64,000 nucleotides of DNA. It comes from Harmothoe impar (lineage: Eukaryota; Annelida; Polychaeta; Phyllodocida; Polynoidae). Under the pieces are notes generated by a model. The model did no database searches. It was not told where the DNA came from and was given only the letters and a program-made list of their open reading frames with translations. Of this stretch, positions 36,116-45,854 are shown in pieces (the stretch's first letter is position 1; the number at the start of each line of letters is the position of its first letter). The stretch spans positions 38,867,770-38,931,769 of the forward strand of contig OX381705.1 in NCBI GenBank assembly GCA_947462335.1. Reading direction: 5' to 3'. The translations under genes and the position numbers were made by a program.

Positions 36116-36247
36116 AGGTGAGTTCGGGGAGGGCCAAAATAATGACTTTGGTGAAGCTGGGTCTTTGCAGAAGTCTACCAGAAGGTACGGGCACGCTGGT
36201 CCTGGTAATCACCAAAGTCATTATTTTGGCCCTCCCCGAACTCACCT
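36116..36247. repeat. Perfect 39-bp inverted repeat (hairpin)
   Basis: Arms 36116-36154 and 36209-36247 are exact reverse complements, starting AGGTGAGTTCGGGGAGGG, around a 54-nt loop. No target duplication is evident. Confidence 0.9.
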
Positions 36248-36706
36248 TATGTCACTTCTATTAGTTCTAAGTTCCGGTCTGGGTCATGTCGGGGTCACGT
36301 ACCGGCGCCACTGTAAACACTGCTGGAGGAGGGTTAAATACTGCAGATTTCGGTGGTCTGGGAGTAAGGTAGGCAAAACTAATCTGTAGATGTCATTTGA
36401 TTGAGCAGTTTGAATGAAATTATGAAAAATTCGGACATGGGAAAGTGTGTGCAGTGGACCTGTGCCACTCCCCCCAGTCTGCCACTGAGTCTGGGAAGGT
36501 AGTAACACTGGCACTTTTTTCTCCCAACCAAATATAGGCTACTGTTCATCTTAATTGATATGGTCAAAATTAACAGATCCCACAGAGTAGAATCGCAGCT
36601 TTTGAATGCTGCTATGTGATCCCACCAATTCCTAGGGAAAGTGTGCGAAAATGGTCTGATTTGTTTATAATAGTCAGTCACTCTAGACCAGGCCCGTAGG
36701 CGTAGC

Positions 36707-36764
36707 CAATGGGGGGGGGGGGGGGGACGGGGGGACGCGTCCCCACCCCCCCCCCCCCCCACGG
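36707..36764. repeat. Poly-G/poly-C homopolymer block
   Basis: A long G run followed by a long C run; could fold on itself and is prone to length error. Confidence 0.85.
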
Positions 36765-36931
36765 GCCTACAGACAAAAAAAGGTCCACATCATGGAGCCC
36801 TAAACACTGGCTATCTGGAGCTTTTCACGGTTTTTCAATCGGACAATTATTAAGGTTTCTATTGAGGAAAATGCGGGGGGAAATCTTTCAGAGAAATGAT
36901 TTGGTCAATAGGTATTTTCAGAAGGCACCCA

Positions 36932-37101
36932 CAGGGGCGGATCCAGAGGGGGGGGTTCTGGGGGTCAGGACCCCCCCTTTTGGAAAAAAATTTAAATTTT
37001 TTTAATGATAATTTGATCCGCCGCGACTCGCGACACGTCACTTTTCGGTACTTTGGTGTTTGGTGGACCCCCCCCTCTTCAAATTCCTGGGTCCGCCCCT
37101 G
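36932..37101. mobile_element. 170-bp hAT-like MITE
   Basis: Termini CAGGGGCGGATCCAG and CTGGGTCCGCCCCTG, a spelling familiar from hAT-type MITEs. ACCCA is repeated on both flanks (36927-36931 and 37102-37106), a 5-bp rather than the usual 8-bp duplication. Confidence 0.7.
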
Positions 37102-37123
37102 ACCCATACATATAAAGCAACAC

Positions 37124-37202
37124 TTAAAGGCGCACTGAGTTGAGGACCTAGCCCTGCCGAGTTTTGTACACAAATGATGTCGTGGGTTCAGTGCGCCTTT
37201 AA
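37124..37202. mobile_element. 79-bp TTAA-flanked MITE, copy 3 (inverted)
   Basis: Same 79-bp family as 33295-33373 but with its interior reversed. The left terminus reads AGGCGCACTGAGTTGAGG, with local change. Confidence 0.85.
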
Positions 37203-37460
37203 TTGGTTGGGCCTTGGGGGGGGGACCTGGGCAGACAGAACTTTAGGGAGCGGGACAGTGGATCTTCAGGGGCTGGTACACCAATTGGTTGGACCTGGAG
37301 GGGGGAGGGGGGGACCTGGGCAGACAGAAACTTTAGGGAGCGGGACAGTGGGTCTTCAGAGGCTGGTACACCAATTGGTTGGACCTGGGGGGGGGGGGCC
37401 TGGGTGGACCTGGGTGGAGTCGGGGCAGAATCTTTTGGGAGGGGGTCAATGGGTCTTTTA
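37203..37460. repeat. ~115-bp tandem repeat, about 2.3 units
   Basis: Units run from TTGGTTGGACCTGG through ACAGAAACTTTAGGGAGCGG to GGCTGGTACACCAA. G-rich, with no coding support. Confidence 0.8.
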
Positions 37461-37539
37461 ATTTGATGGTCCCCTGGTCCGGGGGGGGGGGGGGGGCACT
37501 CTCTATATGATCTATAGTACCGTAACCATGTGCGCACAC

Positions 37540-38170
37540 AAAATCCCGGCAAAGGGGTGCCTTTTGGCCGGCCGGACCTGCCATTAGGGGTCCTTTTTGG
37601 GCAATTTTGGGGCAAAAGGGGTATGTTTTTAGGGCAAGAATATCCAACCAAAAAGCCAAAAATTCCTGTTAAAAGGGGTATAATTTCCCTGGAATTTGGC
37701 CCAAATTTAGGGTGGTATCCCGCCAAAAGGGCCAATTTTGCCTAATTTATGTGGGTATCCCGCTAAAAGGGTTCCAATTTTGGCCATTTTAGAGTATCCC
37801 ATACAAAGGGGGCCATGCAATTCAGGGTGGTGTCCCACTAAAAGGGGGCTGTTTTTTTCACATTTTAGGGGGGATACCCGCCAAAAGGGGGGTGTTTTGG
37901 TGGATTTTTGTCCGGGTAAAAGGGGTCCTAATTCAGGGTGATGTATGCACATGGTAGCCATAAATGCAAAAACCTTGATTTGCCCCTGATTTATGGCTGC
38001 AAATTAGTTCAATCTTAGCACTCAGAATCCACCAAAATGCACTATTTGCCTTCTTGATTTCAAAAATTTCTGTTAAAAGGGGTATATTTTTCTTGCGCTT
38101 CGCTTGCGACTTCGCTGCGCTTCGCTTGCGACCATGCAGAATCTCAAAATTGGTCCACTTTCATGGTCAA
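37540..38170. repeat. Degenerate AAAAGGGGT-based minisatellite
   Basis: At least a dozen irregular repeats of CC(G/A)CCAAAAGGGG-like words 30-55 bp apart, followed by the small tandem repeat CGCTTCGCTTGCGAC at 38097-38133. Confidence 0.65.
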
Positions 38171-38270
38171 GGTACCCCCCCGCCCACAGGAAACTCTGGA
38201 TACGGGCCTGAGACCTAGGCCTAGTACTACTAGTAGTAGAAGTATTCTAGTCTAGACTAGTACCCACTGA

Positions 38271-38467
38271 AGGCCCGGTCAGACTAGTCGCAGAAACGGG
38301 AAAGCTACGATCCGATTTTGCCCATAAAAATCGGGACTAATAATCGTGCAGTCTGGCAGAAAATCGCCCAAAAACGTACGATTTTCAAAATCGTGGGACT
38401 TTGGCATGCACGACTCTGGCAGTCGTAGCAAAATCGAATCGTAATTTTGACTACTCTGACCGGGCCT
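38271..38467. mobile_element. 197-bp inverted-repeat MITE, AGGCCCGGTCAGA family
   Basis: Termini AGGCCCGGTCAGACTAG and CTACTCTGACCGGGCCT. The interior is rich in TCGTGCA/AAATCG words. No clear target duplication. Confidence 0.7.
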
Positions 38468-38475
38468 TAAATTGA

Positions 38476-39186
38476 GGGAGTGTTCATTTATTAGTTACAC
38501 GGGAGGGGGGGGGGGTTAGCCTCTATAAGCAGCTCTGTGTACTCGTCCGGTTCCCTCCCGAACAGAGCTGCTTGGAACCCCCCATTCAAAAGTGGACCAA
38601 TGGCTCGATCACACAGAAAACACCTTCATGTGCAAATATGTTTTGATAAATAGAAAGAGCAAACCTCCATGAAGGTCGATCACATCAATTTGGATGTGAT
38701 CGGCTCTTTTTTTATATGTAATTTAGCAATTTATGAGCTAAAACTCCCCCTGGGCTAAAGTGGCGGCCATTTTGACGTATATCTGACGTGGGTTGTTGGC
38801 ATGGCAAAGTTACCTTAGAAACGCTCATCAACTCCACTATTTTCAAGGGGGCAACGTCAATCTCTAAACGGCAGCCAGTGTGAGCGCAGCCCGTGAGAGA
38901 TGATACTTAATCTAGGGGGTGGTGGGTTTGGGGGGGGGGGCGTAAAATTTTCCGACCCCTCATGAGGGGGGGTGTAAACAATACTGACCCTCTTGAGGGG
39001 GGGGGCGTAAAAATTTAAGCCCCTTTTTAGCCCACGCGTTACTATAGTTCAAAGGGGGGGGGGCGAAAAATTGTCAGCGCCTTCGGCGAAACGTTCCACG
39101 CGGTCTCCAGGGGGGGCGTAAAAAAATTTCGCCCCTCCGCGCGAAATCTCACCACCCCCCCCTGTAATTAATAAATGAACACTTCC
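38476..39186. mobile_element. 711-bp foldback element, GTGTTCATTTATTA family
   Basis: Termini GGGAGTGTTCATTTATTAG and TAATAAATGAACACTTCC. The interior is G-rich with GGGGCGTAAAA blocks and the landmark ACTATAGTTCAAAGG. A 12-bp hairpin (AAGCAGCTCTGT) lies near 38529-38572. Relatives occur at 55677, 57890 and 62151. Confidence 0.75.
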
Positions 39187-39189
39187 TAA

Positions 39190-39760
39190 CCCAGTGGCCG
39201 AGTGGGCACAAAATTCAGTTCAGTGTTGAATCAACGTTGTATCAAGTTTCTTTAAAAACATCTAATTGTCAACCCTCACACACTGGCTGTCAGATTCACA
39301 AATTTTAAGTGATTTAGGCCCTTCTCACGCTCTCACACATGAGTAGGGGGGCCTACTGTAAGCTCACACTTTCTGTGAGTTTGACACGTGAGAGTCACAC
39401 AATTCAGCCTATTATTATGCCCTCACACAGAAGTTGACAACTATACTAGGCCTATGGGGCCTATAATTATCTAGAATGAGTATCAGTCTGTATCTGGAGG
39501 AATTTACAGAATGACTGCACCGTACCCACGTTTAGTGGGAACCAGGGTCACATGACCATGGCTAATAAATTTTTTTAATTTTTTTATGAATGACGTCATA
39601 AGCTTTTATTCACATATGTTTTTCCATTCCATAAATTTGTTCCCGTACAGTTCGGTTCCATGGGTTTGACAGAAAGCAGAGGTAAGTAACCAGTTGAAGT
39701 GAGTACATTAAAGAGTACAACTTTTACCTTAATTGTTTGTCTAGACCATAAAGGTTCCTA
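39190..39760. other. No gene; fragment of a CCCAGTGGGCACA repeat
   Basis: 39190-39245 resembles the left half of the element at 42096-42207. The rest shows no gene. Confidence 0.5.
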
Positions 39761-42014
39761 GTGCATGAGATATTTTTTGCTGCAATTTGGCAGTCCGTCT
39801 TAACTTTAACAGTAAGTTTGATGATATTTTACAAATGTATGCAGACTAACATAAGTCCCTCCCTCCTCTATTTTCATATGCTATATCTCGAATTGGGGGT
39901 TCATGATCACACCTCATCAGGTTTTAAGCGTTTGGTCATGTTGTTGGACCTCTTCAGGTGTAAGTTTTCGTGTTCCCTGTTATTTCAGTTGTTGGCATTT
40001 CTGCCTTGTCTGATTCTTTGCCTTCTTCTATTGTTCCTGTCGTTTAAGGCAGTCACCCTTTTACCTTTCATGTTTGTTTTAAACAGTTTCTTAAATATTG
40101 CTTTTGATTTCGCAGTTTGGACCTCTTTGCTAAGGGAGTTCCACAAATGAAGTCCCCTGTACATGGGGCTTCTTTTGTATTTCGTGGTGCGGGGGAAAGG
40201 GACTTTGTAGTTCAGTTTATAATCTTGTCTGGTTCTGGCATTTTGAGTTTTTTTGGGTTTTACTGTAGATAAGGGACATAAGTATTTCTTTTCTTCGGGA
40301 ATTCTGAAGTGGGATTTCACAAAGATTGTGCAAGTTTTCTACAGAGTCCTCCCATACCCGCACCCTTCTTATACACCTTAACATTCTGTTTTGTACTACT
40401 TGAGTCCGTTTGGCATTGTCTATTGTGCCAGAGTCCGTCAAGAAGGCACAGTAGTCAAAGTGAGGCATTATAGCATGTTTAAATAAACAAATTGCATCTA
40501 ATTCTGCTAACAAATATCTCAGTCTACCAAACTTGAATCCTATAAATTCAGTGTTACTGACCTTATTGTCTATAAATCTATTCATGCTTAGATCTGAATC
40601 CAGGTGAGCTCCAAGATATGAAAAGGAGCTTACTTCTGTTATCAATTTATCCCCTACAAAAAGGGGTCTACCTGTGCAATATTTATAGTTTTGAGTAGCA
40701 CAAAACCATACCATTTTTGTCTTGTCATGATTTATCGTTAGGCCTAATTCATCACATTTATCACTTAACGTATTTATGTCCTGCTGGAGATTTCTTAGGG
40801 CCACTGCCGGATAACTGGAGGACGTGTACATTACAATATCATCCGCATATAGCTTGATGACACAGTTCTTGGCTGAGGATAGAAGAGAATTAATGAAGAA
40901 AATGAAGAGCGTCAGACCTAGGACAGATCCTTGAGGGACGCCATAGTGCTTATTATTAGATGATTATTATTGACTTTTGTACATTGTTTTCTATTACTTA
41001 AATATGCATGTAACCATAATAAAGTTGTTCTATTGATGTTGGCCTCTGAAAGTTGGTGTACCGTATTCGACGTAATAAGCGCCCTGGGCGCTTAAAATAT
41101 TATTTTAAGTGGAAAAATCGACCCCAAATATTCATTTTAATAAGCGCCCCCCATGGCTGTATTTTTCCACATCAGTAGCCTCTACAAGGCTTCTACTCAG
41201 CCCTATGCCTTCACACCTGGCTTTGCCTTAACACCTGCACAGGTGTGAAGTGTTTCAAGTCATACAACGTGTGAAAAAGTTACAAAATCGGAGGAACCTG
41301 TTAAAAAATCTGGGGGAAAAATCTGAAAAAAGGGGGGGGGGGCGCTTATTAGGGGGAGGGCGCTTATTAGGTCGAATACGGTAGTAACAGGTCATGGCTT
41401 ACACAGTCGAAGGCCTTCCTGACGTCTATAAAACATATTTATGTGAATTTCTAGCGGTAAAAAGATCATTAGTAAAGTCATAAATTGCTTCCGCAGTGCT
41501 AAATCCCTTCTTGAAACCGTATTGTCCTATCAATAAAAAAATTTGATCATTTAAGAAATTAACAAGGTGGTTTTGTACGAATTTTTCTAATATTTTACTT
41601 GGGACTGGCAAAATAGAAATTGGGCGCCAGTTTGAAACATTGTGCAATTTGCCAGCTTTTGGAAGGGGAGAAATGGTGGACTTCGTCCAGTCTTCAGGAA
41701 GGGAAGCCGACATGATTGAGTATTCCATGATGTGAACGAAAACTTGAGGAATGAGAGTCATACAATCTTTGAGCACCGAGGCGCTGACATGTTGTATACC
41801 CGAGGGTTTTGTTGTATCTATTTCTTTGACATACACCAACAGCAAATCTTTACTTATTTGAGGTACTGTGCCGTCCTTTTCCACGTATTGTTCCTCTTCA
41901 GGATCTACAAAAGTGTGGCTAATAATACCCTTTTTTTCAAATAAATTTTCCCCTATCGTGCTAAAATAATCATTTATATACTCAGCGTATATCATTCTCT
42001 ATTTTTGACTATTT
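39760..42014 (-). pseudogene. 5'-truncated LINE reverse transcriptase
   Basis: Read on the minus strand, 41995-41426 encodes the RT fingers (PLPKAGKLHNVSNWRPIS, then QYGFKKGFSTAEAI). After a frame change comes FIDVRKAFDCVSHD with the first catalytic Asp. The region around 40950-40800 encodes GVPQGSVLG and LYADDIVMYTS with the catalytic ADD. 40831-40217 continues through the thumb (GLTINHDKTKMVW) and 40320-39985 holds the C-terminal MYRGLHLWNSL region. Motif order matches CR1/Jockey-type non-LTR retrotransposons. No endonuclease remains; the 5' end stops in a G-rich repeat fragment, as expected for truncated reverse transcription. Frame breaks and a 321-bp insertion (41061-41381) make it non-functional. 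Confidence 0.85.
41061..41381. mobile_element. 321-bp TA-flanked MITE inside the LINE
   Basis: Termini CCGTATTCGACGTAATAAG and CTTATTAGGTCGAATACGG with TA on each side. It separates the LINE's FIDVRKAFD motif from the following helix region, so it inserted after the LINE. Confidence 0.85.
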
Positions 42015-42095
42015 GATTTGGCTGAGGGGGGGGGGGCATTTTTCTATAGTTCAAAGGAGGGGGTCGCACCTTCAAAGCATCTGCATATGCTCTAA

Positions 42096-42207
42096 CCCAG
42101 TGGGCACAAAATCCAGTTCAACGTTGAATCTACATCAACTGAATCAACATTGAATCAACATTGACAACCAGTTATCGATGTTGATACAATGTTGTGTGCC
42201 CACTGGG
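42096..42207. mobile_element. 112-bp inverted-repeat MITE, CCCAGTGGGCAC family
   Basis: Ends CCCAGTGGGCAC and GTGCCCACTGGG. The interior has tandem TTGAATCAACA words. Partial copies occur at 39191 and 57465-57524. Confidence 0.75.
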
Positions 42208-42433
42208 AAGGGGGGGGGGACATTTTAAGCCTTGTACAAGAATTGCCCCCCCCCCTACTCCGGTATTTAATAAATGCACCCTGATGAACACTCTCTCATT
42301 CACATGCAGTGGGCTTCTTATTAAATCTTTTCCACGGGGCAGGCGCCTTTTAGTAGACTTATTCCATTTGCCCAATGCTGTTCCTACTAAATCTACTGTG
42401 GTTAACCATTTTTAAACTTCTTTTATTTTTCAG

Positions 42434-42570
42434 ATCCACAAATGAATACATGTATGATGACTGTCAACTTGACGAATCATTGCGGCTGCCATTGAAGTGA
42501 CGGTACATGGCATCACAAGGCGGCTCGCATGACTATATCCTCGATGGCTGCGCAGACCCAGAAACCCAGG
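42434..42570 (+). other. Candidate host exon with a start codon
   Basis: Preceded by a T-rich tract and CAG (acceptor-like, 42418-42433) and followed by GTGAGT (42571). An ATG at 42507 opens 21 codons plus one base (MASQGGSHDYILDGCADPE) up to the donor. No homology is recognised. The Ty3 element begins 260 bp downstream and would lie in the following intron. Speculative. Confidence 0.3.
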
Positions 42571-42827
42571 GTGAGTTAGGGATTGATCCTTTCTTGAGGT
42601 GGAGGGCTAGGAAATTTTGGATTATTGATACCTTAAAGTGAGGCATCAGTAAAAAAATAACCTCATATCACAGTAGTGTAGGGGCATGATATTACATATT
42701 AATCTCATACACGGTATTTCCGGGTAACGTCTGTTTACTCGGCTTCTCCACCTGGAGCTAGTGCACACAGTTCCCGGGAGAGGGCGCAGGTCCTCTTCAG
42801 GTGACCGTGTGCCGCTCTCAGGTGGGC

Positions 42828-43160
42828 GGCCGACCCACCCACCTGGCCACGTGATCTAAGAGCCGGTGTTATATAAGACTCATGTGTTTACCTGGAACGG
42901 CAGTCAGTGCAGGCCCGACTGACGAGAGACTTCACATGTCCAACCGTGCGGACAGAGTTGTATGCTAAGAGTTGTATACTGACCGTTTCCTCTATTTATA
43001 GAGAAACCTGATCTACCTGTGTGTATTAATTCTACACTGATCGTTCCCTAGTAAAGGAACTAGAGTTGTTATTCTTGTGAATAAAGACAGATATATTCTC
43101 GCACCTGGAAACTGCCGTGATCGTTGTTCTTTAACCTAGAGTTAACTACGAACCACCACA
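42828..43160 (+). repeat. 5' LTR (shared 333-bp part)
   Basis: Contains a TATA box (TATATAAG near 42870), an AATAAA signal at 43080-43085, and ends in CCACCACA before the primer-binding site. Confidence 0.88.
42869..42877 (+). promoter_or_regulatory. LTR TATA box
   Basis: TTATATAAG about 210 bp upstream of the LTR's AATAAA signal; the likely promoter for gag-pol RNA. Confidence 0.6.
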
Positions 43161-43161
43161 C

Positions 43162-43177
43162 TGGTGCCGTGACCAGG
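43162..43177 (+). promoter_or_regulatory. Probable primer-binding site
   Basis: TGGTGCCGTGACCAGG one base after the LTR end. It begins TGG, the complement of a tRNA 3' CCA. The priming tRNA is not identified. Confidence 0.65.
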
Positions 43178-43279
43178 ATCAGTGAAGGTAGCAGAACAAG
43201 CTAGTTGTTCGAGAATATGTTCGGGTTATACTGAACAGGAAGTCCTTGAGTGGACAGGCAGTCCTTTAGTGGACGGACA

Positions 43280-45820
43280 ATGGCTACCGGTGGTAGCCTG
43301 GGCGGCTCTGGCCCAGAGCTGAGTGAAGGGGAGTTGGAATCAACTCGCCTGGAGGTGCCAGGGATGGACCCTGGGGAGGGCTTGAAGCCAGAGCAGAAGA
43401 AGAGGAAATTGCAGGATCTTTCCTGGGTGGAACCCTATGTAGGGGATGAGAGATTCCAGAGGGAATATGACGAGCGTTTGGCTCGGGAAGAGGATGACCT
43501 CTACTGGGAAAATGTCCGATTGGACAAGCAGTCAATGGAGGATCAGTATGCTGCATTGACTGAGGAATTGACTTCCCTGGTAAAAGAAAGGGACGAGATC
43601 CTCTCTGAGAATCAGAGGGTAAAAGGAACTCTGATAGAAGAGAGAGAACGGTTGATAGAGGACAACCGGTATATGAAAAAGAAGGTTGCTCAGGAATCGC
43701 ATGAATACCAAAAGATTCAGGCAAAGATTGCTGAGAACCAGAAGGAGAATGACCATTCAGAATCTCTTAAGGAGAGGTATGAGAGGGAGTTGAAAAAATA
43801 CTCTAGAGAATGGTATGCCCTGAAGAAGGGGACAGAAGAGCTTGAGAAGGGCAGAGACCAGCTGGTCAAAGATAACGAATCCACCAGGATGCAAATCCTG
43901 GAGGAAACGGAAGAGTTAGAAAGGAAACGGAAAGCTGAGGTAGAAGCTGTCTGTTCCCTGGAAGCCAGAAAAACGCTCCTACGGGGGGAATTATCAAAGG
44001 CATTGGAAAAACAGGGGAAGGAACAGGTTCCAGCTGTCAGGCCGGAAACTGTTCCGGATAGTACTCCTACTACTAGTAAGGGGGAAGCATTACCTCAATT
44101 CGATCCATTTATTAATGATAATGGATTGAGGAATGTGGAAGACTCTGTGTATAAAAACAGAGAGAAAGATTCAAGGAGAGTGAATGTTACCGGGCGCTCT
44201 CTTGGATGGGAACCAGTTAATCATGCCAGTAATGGTCCGGTTAACAGGGAAATGTCTCCAGAGGAGGAAGTGTCTCGACATTATAAAAATAAATTTCGAG
44301 ATGAAGTGGTGAACCATAGTTATGGCTCATTGAACCCCTTTGCGGGAGATGACCCGGCTCTATATGGGAATCCGGGAGGTTATGACAGCAAGGGTAATTA
44401 TAGGTATTGCCCAGATGCAACTTATTCGTACCCACCTCCGGCCACGGAAACACACTCGGGAATCAATAAAGATCCTGAGATTAGGCCGAGGGATAGGATG
44501 AATAAGGGGACCCAACCGGGAACAAAGGGAAGGTCAAACCCGGTGCATAAAAACACTGAGGGACTGTCAGGCTATCAAGGCCCACGCTTTGATGAGGGTT
44601 CAGAATCAGAATCAGATAAATCATCTGACGATGTACCCAAGAGAAAGGTTCCTTTGAACCGGCGGGTCACAATGACCCCGGCGGAGCACCGATTACATAA
44701 TCGAGACCCCGCCATAGGTAATTTGGGACTAGATTGCTCTAGCCAAGGTCAAGACGGTACAGACCTACTGGCTTGGAGTAGACGCATGTCGGGTCAATTA
44801 GTGCATTCTAATTATGCCGCTAAAAGAACTGCACGTGTGACTAAGCCTTACAGGGGTTTACGACCCTGGAAGGAAGAATATCAATCACTTCTAGATGATT
44901 GTAAGTACAATTGCTGGAACAAGGAGGAATCCTTGGGAGCTTTTGTGATATGGTTGAGTGACGGGCCGGGTAAGATAGTGGTTGAAGAATGGAGGGACAC
45001 TTACGGGCCGGAAGCTACATACGACCAGCTGGAAGTATTAGCTTGTTATACCTTTGGGAAAATGGTGACAGTAGATCACTGGACTCTGTTTCAGAGAAGA
45101 ACGCAGAAACCAAAGGAATCTGCTAAAATTTTTGGGCTGGAATTGCAGCGATTATTGCGGCAGGCTAGGCCAGAATGGAGTAGGGATGCTGAATATTACA
45201 TAGAATCCCTATTTGTAAGATTTATTAGTGGATTAAGTGATCCCGAACATGCTAAAGTTTGTGGTAGAGCTTGGGAAGCTGGGTCTTCCCTAGCAGATTT
45301 GTTCATGGCGATTGATCAACATGACAAGAAGAAGATACTGTTGGCTGGTATGATACCCGCTAATAGGGGGCAGCGCGTCTCTGGAATTGAACATTCCTTA
45401 GATGGAGACGATTCTTCCGCGGAAGAATCTGAAGGGGAGGAGAGAGTAGACGCCCTTAAATTCAAGGGTCGACAGAAATCTAACTCAACCCCAGCTTCCG
45501 GGAAACTTCCTAGTAACAAAGGTTATTCGGAAACCCCCCGGAAACCCGACATTCGGGAGCCTCAGACTGAACCCAGTCAGAAAACCCAGACCCCGGAGAC
45601 GACCACTCCGGATAAAACAAATGCGTCAGGAAACTCATTAAATACCTTAATGGAGTCCATGATTAAACGCATGAACGAGGTGTTTGATAATCAAACCAGG
45701 CGCCGCCCTAGGGTCGATCGTAACACCGTCCAGTGTTACAGATGTCAAGTCAAAGGGCACTTTGCATCTGAATGCAAAGCCGAGAAACCTGTTTTAAGAA
45801 GTGAGGTTTCGGGAAATTAG
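43280..45820 (+). CDS. gag: Gag polyprotein of the Ty3/gypsy element
   Basis: 846 aa from the ATG at 43280 (good context, ACAATGG); the frame is open a little upstream without an ATG. An N-terminal Gly/Glu-rich segment precedes a long charged coiled coil (about residues 65-255, heptad-like Glu/Lys/Leu). A low-complexity middle is rich in Pro, Asp and Tyr. A Trp-containing helical region at about 520-700 (ARPEWSRDAEYYIESLFVRF) resembles retrotransposon capsid domains. A CX2CX4HX4C zinc knuckle (CYRCQVKGHFASEC) starts at residue 819. It would assemble cytoplasmic particles and package element RNA. Its last codons contain the frameshift site, and its stop overlaps the pol frame. Gag of this size with a coiled coil is larger than usual. 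Confidence 0.9.
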   Translation: MATGGSLGGSGPELSEGELESTRLEVPGMDPGEGLKPEQKKRKLQDLSWVEPYVGDERFQREYDERLAREEDDLYWENVRLDKQSMEDQYAALTEELTSLVKERDEILSENQRVKGTLIEERERLIEDNRYMKKKVAQESHEYQKIQAKIAENQKENDHSESLKERYERELKKYSREWYALKKGTEELEKGRDQLVKDNESTRMQILEETEELERKRKAEVEAVCSLEARKTLLRGELSKALEKQGKEQVPAVRPETVPDSTPTTSKGEALPQFDPFINDNGLRNVEDSVYKNREKDSRRVNVTGRSLGWEPVNHASNGPVNREMSPEEEVSRHYKNKFRDEVVNHSYGSLNPFAGDDPALYGNPGGYDSKGNYRYCPDATYSYPPPATETHSGINKDPEIRPRDRMNKGTQPGTKGRSNPVHKNTEGLSGYQGPRFDEGSESESDKSSDDVPKRKVPLNRRVTMTPAEHRLHNRDPAIGNLGLDCSSQGQDGTDLLAWSRRMSGQLVHSNYAAKRTARVTKPYRGLRPWKEEYQSLLDDCKYNCWNKEESLGAFVIWLSDGPGKIVVEEWRDTYGPEATYDQLEVLACYTFGKMVTVDHWTLFQRRTQKPKESAKIFGLELQRLLRQARPEWSRDAEYYIESLFVRFISGLSDPEHAKVCGRAWEAGSSLADLFMAIDQHDKKKILLAGMIPANRGQRVSGIEHSLDGDDSSAEESEGEERVDALKFKGRQKSNSTPASGKLPSNKGYSETPRKPDIREPQTEPSQKTQTPETTTPDKTNASGNSLNTLMESMIKRMNEVFDNQTRRRPRVDRNTVQCYRCQVKGHFASECKAEKPVLRSEVSGN

Positions 45821-45854
45821 AGGGGGTTACCGGGGATGGCAGGACGGTAACCCC
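45811..45854 (+). promoter_or_regulatory. Programmed -1 frameshift signal (gag-pol)
   Basis: Slippery heptamer G GGA AAT (45811-45817) in the gag frame is followed at once by the gag stop TAG (45818-45820). After a short spacer there is a 10-bp perfect stem, GGGGTTACCG (45823-45832) with CGGTAACCCC (45845-45854), and a 12-nt loop. Slipping back one base enters the pol frame, which is open from 45805. Confidence 0.85.

Noticed and set aside
36379..37735. Several Gly/Pro-rich ORFs on both strands
   Set aside because: Produced by G/C homopolymers and tandem repeats that lack stops.
42714..42718. GTATT as proof of the left LTR border
   Set aside because: The 5-bp match to 52312-52316 could be chance, and the sequence after it is absent from the right LTR.
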